Below the pieces are notes generated by a model. It did no database searches. It was not told the DNA's origin and was given only the letters and a program-made list of their open reading frames with translations. A stretch of 64,000 nt of DNA. Origin: Arthrobacter crystallopoietes (GTDB lineage Bacteria > Actinomycetota > Actinomycetes > Actinomycetales > Micrococcaceae). The stretch is from contig NZ_CP072014.1 of the NCBI RefSeq assembly GCF_017603825.1, forward strand, positions 1,798,001-1,862,000, written 5' to 3'. Of the stretch, positions 1 through 7,249 are shown piece after piece. A program made the translations under genes and the position numbers. Numbering within the stretch: position 1 is the first letter of the stretch; each line of letters begins with the position of its first letter.

Positions 1-91
1 GCCTCTGATGAACCGGCTGGATGAACTGCGCAAGAACAAAGCCCTCCGGCGGTTCGGCGACGAAACGCAAGCTCCCAACACCGCCGTGTGA
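1..91 (+). CDS. C-terminal end of an unidentified protein (partial)
   Basis: An open frame (codons from base 2) runs in from the left edge and stops at a TGA at 89-91. Only about 29 residues are visible: a charged, probably helical tail (LDELRKNKALRRFGDE) followed by a short polar end. It has coding-like codon use, but no domain can be named from so short a piece. It could be the tail of any soluble protein. Confidence 0.45.
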   Translation, partial: PLMNRLDELRKNKALRRFGDETQAPNTAV

Positions 92-153
92 CAAACAACG
101 ACGGCGGCAAGCCCTAGTGCAGTCGAGTCACCTCCCGCCACCCACGACACCGA

Positions 154-168
154 GATAATAAGCATGCT
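154..168 (+). promoter_or_regulatory. Possible dps promoter element and palindrome
   Basis: The 189 bp between the partial gene and dps holds an AT-richer patch with a GATAAT hexamer at 154-159, resembling a -10 box, directly followed by the 8-bp palindrome AGCATGCT (161-168). No convincing -35 box is visible. The position fits a regulated dps promoter, but this is inference from sequence shape only. Confidence 0.3.
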
Positions 169-280
169 GAATTTCGCGCTGAGCTAATTCGTCCATATCC
201 CGTGGACGGCCGGGCAAGGGCTGGCTAGGTTGGAGGAAGTGGCGTGCCGATACGCGGCGCACCGAGTAAGGAGGTTTTTG

Positions 281-850
281 ATGGCTGCAAAGGACCGATC
301 GAAGGCAGGCTTTACCGTACCGGGACTCTCGCTCGAGGATGGCTACAAGGTTGGCGAAACGCTGCAGATGCGGCTGCACGCCCTGAATGACCTGCAGTTG
401 ACCCTCAAGCACGCACACTGGAATGTGGTGGGGCGCGATTTCATCGGCGTCCACGAAATGCTCGACCCGCAGATTGAACAGGTCCGCGCCATGGTCGACG
501 CGGTCGCCGAGCGTATGGCCACCCTGGGTGTTTCGCCCAACGGCCTGCCCGGCGCCATGGTCAAGGCCCGCAGCTGGGACGACTACTCCATCGACCGCGC
601 CGGAACCGCCGAGCATCTGGCCGCGCTGAATGTCGTCTACAACGGCGTAGTAGAGGACCACCGCAAAGCCATCGAGGAGGTCGGCGAGCTCGATCCCATC
701 ACGGAGGACATGCTGATCGGCCAGACGGCCGAGCTTGAACTCTTCCAGTGGTTCATGCGCGCGCACCTCGAGAACGCCGGCGGCGAACTCTCCACCGAGG
801 GCGCCAAGACCGAGAAGGACGCAGCCACTAAGGCGAAGTCCAAGAAGTAA
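281..850 (+). CDS. dps: Dps-family DNA-binding ferritin
   Basis: This 189-residue protein is a Dps mini-ferritin, which stores iron by oxidising Fe(II) with peroxide in a dodecameric cage and protects DNA in stress. The ferroxidase signature is complete: HWNVVG with His46, VHEMLD with His58 and Asp62, then Asp73 and Glu77, matching the E. coli Dps ligand spacing. The C-terminus is a Lys-rich disordered tail, the type that binds DNA in actinobacterial Dps. I chose the ATG at 281 because a strong AAGGAGG site lies at 268-274; an upstream TTG at 230 would add 17 unconserved residues. It stands alone, 26 bp before the next gene. Confidence 0.95.
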   Translation: MAAKDRSKAGFTVPGLSLEDGYKVGETLQMRLHALNDLQLTLKHAHWNVVGRDFIGVHEMLDPQIEQVRAMVDAVAERMATLGVSPNGLPGAMVKARSWDDYSIDRAGTAEHLAALNVVYNGVVEDHRKAIEEVGELDPITEDMLIGQTAELELFQWFMRAHLENAGGELSTEGAKTEKDAATKAKSKK

Positions 851-876
851 CGCAGAGTATCCAAACTGATAAACGG

Positions 877-1932
877 ATGCACACACTAGCTGCGGAACAG
901 ATCAGTTTCGGGGCCCGGCCGGCCAGCCAGCTTGACTGGGGCGCCGCCGGGCCCTTGCTCGCACGGGCCGGCACCTGCAAAGGGGACCCCCGCCCGATCC
1001 TGGCGGAGCTCCGGGCAGCGCAGGATCAGGTCCCGCAACCGGGTACGGGCGCAACACGTGCCCTCTGGGAGTTCCTTGCGGGCTTGGCAACTGTGGATCT
1101 GGCAGCCGCACGGACGGTGGAACCGCATCTGGACGCGGCGGCGATTCTGGCGCAGGCGGGGATGGACATGCCGCCCGGGTCCGCCTGGGGAGTGTTCGCC
1201 GCGGAGTCGGCCGGCAATCGGCTGGAGGCAACTAAGGACGACGACGGCGCCTGGCACCTTTCCGGGACCAAGCCCTGGTGCTCCCTGGCGGCCGAACTGG
1301 ATGCCGCCGTCGTTACCGCCCATGTTCCCGGCGGCAGGCGCGCTTTCGCAGTGGGATTGCGCCGCGATGAAGTGCAGCCGGATGCGGGGGATTGGCCCAG
1401 CCTGGGCCTGAGCTCGCTCCCCAGCACGCCGGTGTATTTCCGCGCTTCGCCGGCAGTCCCGGTTGGCGAGACCGACTGGTATCTGTCGCGGCCCGGTTTC
1501 GCGTGGGGTGGGATGGGGGTGGCAGCATGTTGGTTCGGCGGTGCCGTTGGCCTGTTCCGGACCATGTTGGCAGCGGCGCACCGCCGGGAACCCGATCAAT
1601 TGGCCTTCGCATGGCTGGGTGAAGCGGACCGGTCGCTGGCTGCCGGAGCCTCCGTGCTGGGCGCTGCCGCGGACCAAGTGGACGCCGGTCAGGCAGGTGC
1701 GGCCGAGGCGCTGCGGGTACGCGGCCACATTGCCGCGCTGTGCACGCGCATACTGGAGATCTGCGGGCAGTCTTTGGGGCCAGGTCCGTTGGCGTTCGAC
1801 GCGGACCATGCCCGCAGGGCTGCGGACCTCACGCTCTACATCCGGCAGCATCACGCAGCCCGGGACGATGCTGCGCTGGGCCGCCTGCTGTTCGAGCGGG
1901 CTTCACCCTCAGCGTCGGAGCTGGCATGGTGA
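877..1932 (+). CDS. Acyl-CoA dehydrogenase-like protein of a three-gene cassette
   Basis: The 351-residue product resembles the acyl-CoA dehydrogenase fold: a middle region with WHLSGTKPWCS (the flavin-proximal beta-domain motif, usually W-x-(I/L)-(N/S)-G-x-K) and a helical C-terminal half. It is shorter than typical family members (about 380-400) and I cannot find the usual catalytic Glu, so it may have altered chemistry. Its stop overlaps the next start by 7 bp (ATGGTGA at 1926-1932), so it is translationally coupled to the deacetylase/methyltransferase and glycosyltransferase that follow. The context suggests a role in modifying an acylated amino sugar rather than beta-oxidation, but this is inference. 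Confidence 0.8.
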   Translation: MHTLAAEQISFGARPASQLDWGAAGPLLARAGTCKGDPRPILAELRAAQDQVPQPGTGATRALWEFLAGLATVDLAAARTVEPHLDAAAILAQAGMDMPPGSAWGVFAAESAGNRLEATKDDDGAWHLSGTKPWCSLAAELDAAVVTAHVPGGRRAFAVGLRRDEVQPDAGDWPSLGLSSLPSTPVYFRASPAVPVGETDWYLSRPGFAWGGMGVAACWFGGAVGLFRTMLAAAHRREPDQLAFAWLGEADRSLAAGASVLGAAADQVDAGQAGAAEALRVRGHIAALCTRILEICGQSLGPGPLAFDADHARRAADLTLYIRQHHAARDDAALGRLLFERASPSASELAW

Positions 1933-3380
1933 GCTTTTCCCATACGGATACCGGTACGCCAGAGCAGCGCTGGCAGGAAGCAGGGATTGCCAAGCTGCCT
2001 GCGCTGGAGCCGGAGGCCATTCCCTGCCGCGGCGGGCGATTGGTGCTCGTGGCGGCGCATCCGGATGACGAATCGCTCGGAGCTGCAGGGCTGATCCAGG
2101 CAACACTGGCCGCCGGGGCGGACGTCGTCGTTCTCCTGTGCACGGCGGGGGAGGCGTCCCACCCGCAATCCCCAACGCACACGCCGCAGGACCTGGCCCG
2201 GATCCGGCTGCAGGAATTCGACGCCGTCATGGGAGGCTTGGCCTCGGACGCTGCCCATGCCGCTGATGCAATCGACTCCGGGGATGCCGCCGACACCGCG
2301 GATGCCGGGGATCCTGCCGGAAGCGGCAACCTGAGCTGGACGTTTCTTGACCTGCCGGACGGCAAAATCAGCGAGCATACCGCGGAACTGGATGCCGGTC
2401 TTGCCGCAGCGCTCGCGGGCGCCGAAAACGCCGTCATCGCTGCAACGTACAGGGAAGACGGCCACACTGACCACGAAGAGGTTGGTCTTGCGGCCCAACG
2501 GGCGGCAAGTGCTCAGGGCGCCGGGCTGCTTGAGTTCCCTATCTGGTACTGGTTGTGGGCTGCGCCTGAGCAATCAGAGTCCTGGCGCAGCTGGCGATCG
2601 CTCGCCCTTCCGGCCCCGGCAGCGGCTGCCAAGGCAAGGGCCCTGGCCGCCCACGTTTCACAGACCGCGCCCCTGTCAGACGCGCCGGGAGACGAAGCAC
2701 TCCTGAGCCCCGGCTTCTTGCAGTACTTCGGGCGGCCGGCAGAGATCTTCCGCTGGACGCCGGCCCGCGACACTGCAAGGCCCAACGGCGCCGGGACAGC
2801 AGCCAAAGTCTTCGATTTGCTCTACCGAAGAAAGTCCGACCCCTGGGCCTACCTCTCCAGTTGGTACGAGCAGCGTAAGCGCGCCGTGACGATGGCGTCC
2901 CTGCCGCGCGAGCACTACGGCCGGGCGTTGGAAGCCGGCTGCTCGATCGGTGTCCTGACCGCCGAGGTGGCCGACAAATGCGGCCAGTTGACCGCCGTGG
3001 ATGCCAGCAGCGTCGCACTCGAACGGGCGAAAGCAAGATTGGCGAACCGCAGCAACGTGGAGCTGGTCCGGGCGGAACTTCCGGACGGCTGGCCAGCCGA
3101 CAGCCGGCAGGGATTGGACCTGGTCCTGGTCTCCGAGGTCGGCTACTTCCTCCGTGCCCGCGAGCTTCGCGCACTGATGCGGCGGTCACAGGAAGCGCTG
3201 AATCCGGGTGGACACTTGCTGCTCTGCCACTGGCTCCACCCCATTGAAGGGTGGGAGTTGGACGGGGAGACGGTGCATGCCATCGCCCGCGAGGTTACCA
3301 GCTGGGAAGTCGTTGTGGTCCACCGGGAACGTGATTTCCTGCTGGAAATCCTGGAGTGCCCCGGCGGAACGCGTGATTGA
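1926..3380 (+). CDS. Bifunctional PIG-L deacetylase / NodS-like SAM methyltransferase
   Basis: This is a two-domain enzyme of 484 residues. Residues 38-270 are a PIG-L/LmbE zinc N-deacetylase with the metal motif AHPDDES (44-50) and the second His motif HTDH (180-183), which removes acetyl groups from N-acetyl amino sugars. An Asp/Ala-rich low-complexity insert sits near 108-135. Residues 290-480 are a class I SAM methyltransferase with the nucleotide loop EAGCSIG (336-342) and a lead-in (SDPWAYLSSWYEQRKR) like the NodS family of N-methyltransferases. The start is the ATG at 1926 overlapping the upstream stop; longer in-frame starts would run into the previous gene. It is coupled to the glycosyltransferase by an 8-bp overlap. 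Domain calls are firm; the substrate is unknown. Confidence 0.9.
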   Translation: MVSFSHTDTGTPEQRWQEAGIAKLPALEPEAIPCRGGRLVLVAAHPDDESLGAAGLIQATLAAGADVVVLLCTAGEASHPQSPTHTPQDLARIRLQEFDAVMGGLASDAAHAADAIDSGDAADTADAGDPAGSGNLSWTFLDLPDGKISEHTAELDAGLAAALAGAENAVIAATYREDGHTDHEEVGLAAQRAASAQGAGLLEFPIWYWLWAAPEQSESWRSWRSLALPAPAAAAKARALAAHVSQTAPLSDAPGDEALLSPGFLQYFGRPAEIFRWTPARDTARPNGAGTAAKVFDLLYRRKSDPWAYLSSWYEQRKRAVTMASLPREHYGRALEAGCSIGVLTAEVADKCGQLTAVDASSVALERAKARLANRSNVELVRAELPDGWPADSRQGLDLVLVSEVGYFLRARELRALMRRSQEALNPGGHLLLCHWLHPIEGWELDGETVHAIAREVTSWEVVVVHRERDFLLEILECPGGTRD

Positions 3381-4128
3381 GCTGGAGAGGATCCAAAGCA
3401 CGACGGCGCAATCCGGCCCGGACGCGATCCGCCATGTCGTCGTCGTTGTGCCGGTGCGCAACGAAGAAGAACTTCTGGCTGGCTGCATTGGCTGTATCCG
3501 CCACGCGATGGACCGGCTGGAAGCTACACGGCCGGACCTTACCGCCGCATTGACTGTGGTGCTGGACGGGTGTACCGACGGATCGGCGGCTATCGCGCGG
3601 GCAGTTGCGGCCCAGCATGGCAGCATCCAGATCCTGGAGGCAGACTATGGATCGGTTGGCGCTGCCCGAGCCGCCGGAACGACTGCCGCATTGGAGCGGG
3701 TCCGAAATTTAAACGGGGCAATGGAGGCCGTGTGGATCGCCTGCACTGATGCTGACACGTTGGTGCCCGGGAATTGGCTGACAGCCTTCGTTGGCCTGGC
3801 CAATACCGGGGCAGACGCGGTGACCGGAACCGTGGAACCGGATCCGGCCCAGTTGGACGCAAAGCGCCTCGCCGCCTGGCACCATCGCCACGGCCGTAGT
3901 GCGGAAGCTGCCCCTGTTCACGGCGCCAACCTAGGCATACGTGCCTCCGCCTACCTGGCTGCCGGTGGTTTCCGGGGCATGGCCGAGCACGAGGATGTCC
4001 GGCTGGTTGAAGACCTCCGCAGTTCAGGAGCCATCGTCCGATCGTCCCGGGCAGTGCATGCCGTCACGTCCGGACGGCTGGAAGGTCGAACACCGGGAGG
4101 CTTCGCCGGCTATCTCGCCGCGCTCTAA
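3373..4128 (+). CDS. Family 2 glycosyltransferase
   Basis: This 251-residue GT2 enzyme has the GT-A hallmarks: VVVVVPVRNEEELL near the N-terminus, VVLDGCTDGS, the metal-binding DAD (126-128) in CTDADTLVPGNW, the acceptor-side GANLGIRASAYLAAGGF and EHEDVRLVEDL near the C-terminus. No membrane segments follow, so it is probably cytoplasmic or peripheral. The start is the GTG at 3373, overlapping the methyltransferase stop by 8 bp (GTGATTGA), which couples it into the cassette. It ends 3 bp before the stop of the convergent membrane protein, so there is no room for a separate terminator. Donor and acceptor sugars are unknown. Confidence 0.88.
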   Translation: MIELERIQSTTAQSGPDAIRHVVVVVPVRNEEELLAGCIGCIRHAMDRLEATRPDLTAALTVVLDGCTDGSAAIARAVAAQHGSIQILEADYGSVGAARAAGTTAALERVRNLNGAMEAVWIACTDADTLVPGNWLTAFVGLANTGADAVTGTVEPDPAQLDAKRLAAWHHRHGRSAEAAPVHGANLGIRASAYLAAGGFRGMAEHEDVRLVEDLRSSGAIVRSSRAVHAVTSGRLEGRTPGGFAGYLAAL

Positions 4129-4131
4129 TTC

Positions 4132-4710
4132 CTACCCTTCGGCGTTGATGAAGCCGACGATGATTGCCGTCCACCAGGCCGTCTGAGAAATCAGCGCGCA
4201 CGAGACCATGTGGAACCGCTGTCCCAGCGGCAGTTTCGCGAAGGTGGTGCTCGGCGGCATCCTGACCAACCGCTTCATCAGCGGAATCAGCATGATTCCG
4301 TTGAGCGTCGCGATCAGCACCGCGGCAAGCTTCAGTTGCGTCAACGGGTCGGTTAGTACCGGATTCAGGAACACCCCGGTGGCCAGCAGGCCCGCGAGGC
4401 CGCCCCAGATCAACGTGCCGGCCGCCCCGTCCAAGCGAATTGTTTCGCTCAATTCCCGCCGGCCCAGCAGCCAGAGGAAACCGTGCCAATCCACAAGGAT
4501 GATGGCGCCGAAAGCCACCACCAGGGACAGTATGTGCAGCACCAGGGCGATAGTGGAGACCACGCCCTCGGTCCGCACGATGGATGAAAGGTAGACCGAC
4601 AACGCCCAGGCGACCACGCCGGCGAGAACCAGGCCAGCCACTACCTTCCTGATGTCGCTCTCCGTGGCCGTCTGGCCTAGCCGACGGTTTGCAGTTGCAA
4701 AAGTGCCCAT
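4132..4710 (-). CDS. Small multi-pass membrane protein, function unknown
   Basis: The 192-residue product has about five hydrophobic segments: 22-44, 55-77, 96-118, 123-145 and 165-188. His, Asp and Trp residues sit at the membrane face (LVDWHGFLWLLGRREL). I do not recognise the family with certainty. It is loosely like CopD/DUF-type membrane proteins that bind haem or metals, but there is no clear ligand set. The ATG at 4710 is preceded by GGAGGA seven bases upstream, so it is preferred over a longer frame starting at 4782. It is divergent from the CmtR-like metal regulator, with 118 bp between start codons, and may share control with it; that is inference. Confidence 0.6.
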   Translation of the reverse strand: MGTFATANRRLGQTATESDIRKVVAGLVLAGVVAWALSVYLSSIVRTEGVVSTIALVLHILSLVVAFGAIILVDWHGFLWLLGRRELSETIRLDGAAGTLIWGGLAGLLATGVFLNPVLTDPLTQLKLAAVLIATLNGIMLIPLMKRLVRMPPSTTFAKLPLGQRFHMVSCALISQTAWWTAIIVGFINAEG

Positions 4711-4802
4711 AACGATCCTCCAGGGTGACGTTTCCGAGCCCCCTGAGACTGAGCAACAACACCTCCAGTTTGAAAGACGCACCAGAACCGCCAGCGGTTC
4801 AA

Positions 4803-4818
4803 TACACCCAAAGATGTA
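4803..4818. promoter_or_regulatory. Candidate CmtR-type operator
   Basis: An imperfect 16-bp inverted repeat with half-sites TACA and TGTA separated by 8 bp lies immediately in front of the regulator's preferred start and in the space shared with the divergent membrane gene. Its place fits autoregulation by an ArsR-family repressor. The repeat is short and may be chance. Confidence 0.35.
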
Positions 4819-4828
4819 CTATGGCGAT

Positions 4829-5158
4829 ATGGAAACCATCGTGCATTCGTCCGTGCTGTCCCGGTTTGGTTACGCACTGTCGGATCCGACGCGCGCACGG
4901 ATACTGCTGGCGCTGCGGGATGCCCCAACCTATCCGAGTGATCTGGCGGAGTTGATCGGCGTCAGCCGGCAGAGCCTGTCGAACCACCTATCCTGCCTGC
5001 GCGGCTGCGGTCTGGTGGTCTCCGTTCCTGAAGGCCGTCGCGCACGCTACGAACTGGCCGACCCGAAACTGGGCCACGCACTGACCGACCTGCTGGGTGT
5101 GGTGCTGGCTGTCGACCCGGCCTGTTGCAGGAGTGGCGAAGCCGAGGGGTGCTGCTGA
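4829..5158 (+). CDS. cmtR: CmtR-type ArsR-family Cd/Pb-responsive repressor
   Basis: This 109-residue winged-helix repressor follows Mycobacterium tuberculosis CmtR closely, including the recognition helix motif SNHLSCLRGCGLVV. CmtR senses Cd(II)/Pb(II) with Cys57 and Cys61 in that helix plus a C-terminal Cys; here the equivalents are Cys56 and Cys60. The tail ends with two Cys pairs (VDPACC and EGCC at residues 99-100 and 108-109), more thiols than CmtR needs. An ATG at 4814 is also in frame, but it lies inside the candidate operator, and the 4829 start puts the Cys residues at the CmtR positions. Its stop overlaps the ATG of the metal transporter (TGATG), so the two are co-expressed and induced by metal. 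Confidence 0.88.
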   Translation: METIVHSSVLSRFGYALSDPTRARILLALRDAPTYPSDLAELIGVSRQSLSNHLSCLRGCGLVVSVPEGRRARYELADPKLGHALTDLLGVVLAVDPACCRSGEAEGCC

Positions 5159-5871
5159 TGCCCGCCCTCAAGCCAGATGCCGGGTCGGTGGCCTCCAGGG
5201 AACGACGGCGGGTGTTGGCCCGGCGTATCCGGTTCTTCGTCGCTGCCACCATCACCTACAACGTGATCGAAGCAGTGGTGGCGCTCGCTGCCGGTACTGC
5301 AGCCTCATCCAGCGCCCTGATCGGCTTCGGACTGGATTCCATCATCGAAGTATCCTCGGCCGCCGCTGTAGCGTGGCAGTTCGCCGGCCGCGACCCGGAA
5401 GCGCGGGAGAAGAAGGCCTTGCGCTTCATTGCATTCTCGTTCTTCGCGCTGGCCGCCTTCGTCACGGTCGATGCACTCCGCTCCCTGTTGGGCGCACGCG
5501 AACCTGATCATTCGACCGTGGGCATCATGCTGGCCGCCATCAGCCTGGCGGTCATGCCGTTGCTGTCCTGGGCGCAGCGCCGCGCGGGCCGGGAACTGGG
5601 CTCGCGATCCGCCGTGGCCGATTCCAGACAGACACTGCTTTGCTCCTACCTGTCCGGTGTACTGCTGGCGGGTCTCCTGCTGAACAGTTTGTTTGGCTGG
5701 TCCTGGGCTGATCCGCTAGCCGCCTTGGTCATCGCCGCAATCGCCCTGAAGGAAGGGCTGGAGGCGTGGAAAGGCGACGCGTGCTGCGCCTCGGGATTCC
5801 ACTTTGATGTGGACGGCGATGCCAACAGCCAGGCGCCGGCAACACCGCCTGCCTGCTGCAGCGACGACTAG
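5158..5871 (+). CDS. Cation diffusion facilitator metal exporter
   Basis: The 237-residue inner-membrane CDF transporter probably exports Cd, Zn or Pb in exchange for protons. It has about six transmembrane segments, with the conserved acidic site in ALIGFGLDSIIEV (Asp60) and the second metal-site helix ADSRQTLLCSYLSG, where the common His/Asp pattern carries a Cys. There is no long cytoplasmic C-terminal domain; instead the tail is short with two Cys pairs (DACCASG and PACCSDD) likely to capture thiophilic metals. It is translationally coupled to the CmtR-like repressor. Cys use in both proteins argues for Cd/Pb rather than Fe or Mn. Confidence 0.9.
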   Translation: MPALKPDAGSVASRERRRVLARRIRFFVAATITYNVIEAVVALAAGTAASSSALIGFGLDSIIEVSSAAAVAWQFAGRDPEAREKKALRFIAFSFFALAAFVTVDALRSLLGAREPDHSTVGIMLAAISLAVMPLLSWAQRRAGRELGSRSAVADSRQTLLCSYLSGVLLAGLLLNSLFGWSWADPLAALVIAAIALKEGLEAWKGDACCASGFHFDVDGDANSQAPATPPACCSDD

Positions 5872-5911
5872 ACTCAACCGAGAAGCTCGCGCAACTAAAA
5901 GGAACAACCCC

Positions 5912-6580
5912 GTGACAGCCAAGTCCTCCATCAGCCTGCCAAACAAGATCGCCATCGGTCTCATCGTTGCTACCGTTGTGGCGGTGATCGGCATCGTGGC
6001 CCTGATCAACACGAAGGACGCCGCTACTCAAACAGCCCCGACGGAGGCCTCCGAGGTAGTGCGCAGCGACAGCCACCGGTTGTCCTCAGCCGAGGATGAA
6101 AAGGCAGTCCTGGTTGAGTTCCTGGACTTCGAATGCGAATCCTGTCTCGCCGCCTACCCGTTCATCGAGGAAATGCGCAGCAAATACGCAGGCGAGCTGA
6201 CCATCGTCAGCCGCTACTTCCCCCTGGCCGGCCATCCGAACTCCATGAACGCAGCCCTTGCGGTTGAAGCAGCCGCAGCTCAGGGCAAATTTGAGGACAT
6301 GTACCACCGGATGTTCGAAACCCAGAAAGAGTGGTCGCACTCCGCGGACTCCCGGGCAGCGACGTTCCGCGGCTACGCCGAGGACCTCGGTCTCGATCTG
6401 GCCGCTTACGACGCCGCCATCGCCGATCCTGGTACCGCCGCCCGCATCGAGCAGGACAAGAATGACGGCACCGCCCTTGGCGTTTCCGGCACACCGACCT
6501 TCTTCCTCGACGGCAAGCTCATCGAGCCCTCCAGCCTCAAGGAGTTCGAACAACTCCTGAAGGACGCCATTACGAACTAG
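5912..6580 (+). CDS. Membrane-anchored DsbA-like thiol oxidoreductase
   Basis: The 222-residue protein has an N-terminal membrane anchor (residues 12-33) and an extracytoplasmic thioredoxin-fold DsbA-like domain. The active site is CESC (Cys75/Cys78, in LDFECESCLAAYPF) and the cis-Pro loop is GVSGTPTFFLDG. Such proteins make or break disulfides in exported proteins. I chose the GTG at 5912 because AAAAGGA lies at 5897-5903 and the resulting N-terminus gives a clean anchor. It follows the CDF gene by 40 bp on the same strand, so it may be co-induced by toxic metals, which attack exposed thiols; that link is inference. Confidence 0.85.
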   Translation: MTAKSSISLPNKIAIGLIVATVVAVIGIVALINTKDAATQTAPTEASEVVRSDSHRLSSAEDEKAVLVEFLDFECESCLAAYPFIEEMRSKYAGELTIVSRYFPLAGHPNSMNAALAVEAAAAQGKFEDMYHRMFETQKEWSHSADSRAATFRGYAEDLGLDLAAYDAAIADPGTAARIEQDKNDGTALGVSGTPTFFLDGKLIEPSSLKEFEQLLKDAITN

Positions 6581-6598
6581 GCTTGCAATGATGGAGTC

Positions 6599-6898
6599 GT
6601 GATTACTGAACACGCGCTGTTGCCGGTCCGCCCCGGCCAGGAAGCAGCTTTCGAAGCTGCCTGCCGCGAGGCTTCGGCCATTATCTCCGCAATGCCCGGC
6701 TTCGGTGGGCTCTCGCTGTCCCGATGCATGGAACAGGGCAGCAAATACTTGCTGCTGGTCGAATGGGACCGGCTTGAAGACCATACCGAGGGCTTCCGCG
6801 GATCCTCTGAATACCAGCAGTGGAAGAAACTGCTGCACCACTTCTACGAGCCGTTCCCCGTCGTGGAACACTACTCGCAGGTCTTCATAGCTACTTAG
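6599..6898 (+). CDS. Antibiotic biosynthesis monooxygenase (ABM) domain protein
   Basis: This 99-residue single-domain protein has the ferredoxin-like ABM fold: beta strand ITEHALLPVRPGQEAAF, a long helix, the GFGGLSLSRC strand, LLLVEWDRLEDH, and the typical GFRGSSEYQQW helix followed by PVVEHY. The family covers small quinol or haem monooxygenases and YgiN-like enzymes, so the exact reaction cannot be given. It starts at a GTG 18 bp after the DsbA-like gene, and its end overlaps the convergent cupin gene by 8 bp. Confidence 0.82.
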   Translation: MITEHALLPVRPGQEAAFEAACREASAIISAMPGFGGLSLSRCMEQGSKYLLLVEWDRLEDHTEGFRGSSEYQQWKKLLHHFYEPFPVVEHYSQVFIAT

Positions 6899-7172
6899 CC
6901 TCGACCTCCACGAAGACGAATTCGCCCGGCCCAGGGTTGACCACGTTGTGCTCGCTGCCAGCGGCTCTTGTGTAGGACTGCCCGGCGGTCAGCTGGTTCA
7001 CGGATTCGCCGTCGTTAGTTTGCAGCTGCAGTTCCCCGGTTGTCATCGGCACGACGACGTAGTCCAGTTCATGCCGGTGCCAGCCCGTCTCCGTCCCTGG
7101 CGGGAACCTCCACTCCGTCACCCGGAACTGCTCGTTGTCGATCTGGACCGTGGCGATGGCCTTGCTATGCAA
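6891..7172 (-). CDS. Small single-domain cupin
   Basis: This 93-residue beta-barrel cupin has the first metal motif GTETGWHRHELDYVVVPMTTGEL (shown in part; His-x-His plus downstream Glu) and a second-motif His in AAGSEHNVVNPG. Cupins of this size bind a metal and a small acid or act as simple isomerases or dioxygenases; the substrate is not readable. I place the start at the TTG at 7172 because GGAGG lies five bases upstream (complement of 7178-7182). The frame extends to a TTG at 7205, but with no ribosome site. It is divergent from the enoyl-CoA hydratase-family gene across the repeated operator-like motif. Confidence 0.75.
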   Translation of the reverse strand: MHSKAIATVQIDNEQFRVTEWRFPPGTETGWHRHELDYVVVPMTTGELQLQTNDGESVNQLTAGQSYTRAAGSEHNVVNPGPGEFVFVEVEAK

Positions 7173-7205
7173 TCTGTCCTCCAAATTTTCCTGTGCAACT
7201 TCCAA

Positions 7206-7240
7206 CCTAGCCGGATTAGATCCAACCTAGTCCGGCTAGG
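7206..7240. promoter_or_regulatory. Tandem CCTAG-CCGG-CTAG operator-like repeats
   Basis: Two related sites lie between divergent genes. The right one (7226-7240) is a perfect inverted repeat, CCTAG-TCCGG-CTAGG. The left one (7206-7219) is a degenerate copy in opposite orientation. Each is preceded by TCCAA, making a direct repeat TCCAACCTAG with 20-bp period (7201 and 7221), about two helical turns. This is the pattern of cooperative repressor binding controlling both the cupin and the acyl-CoA enzyme. Confidence 0.55.
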
Positions 7241-7249
7241 CTGTGGTTG

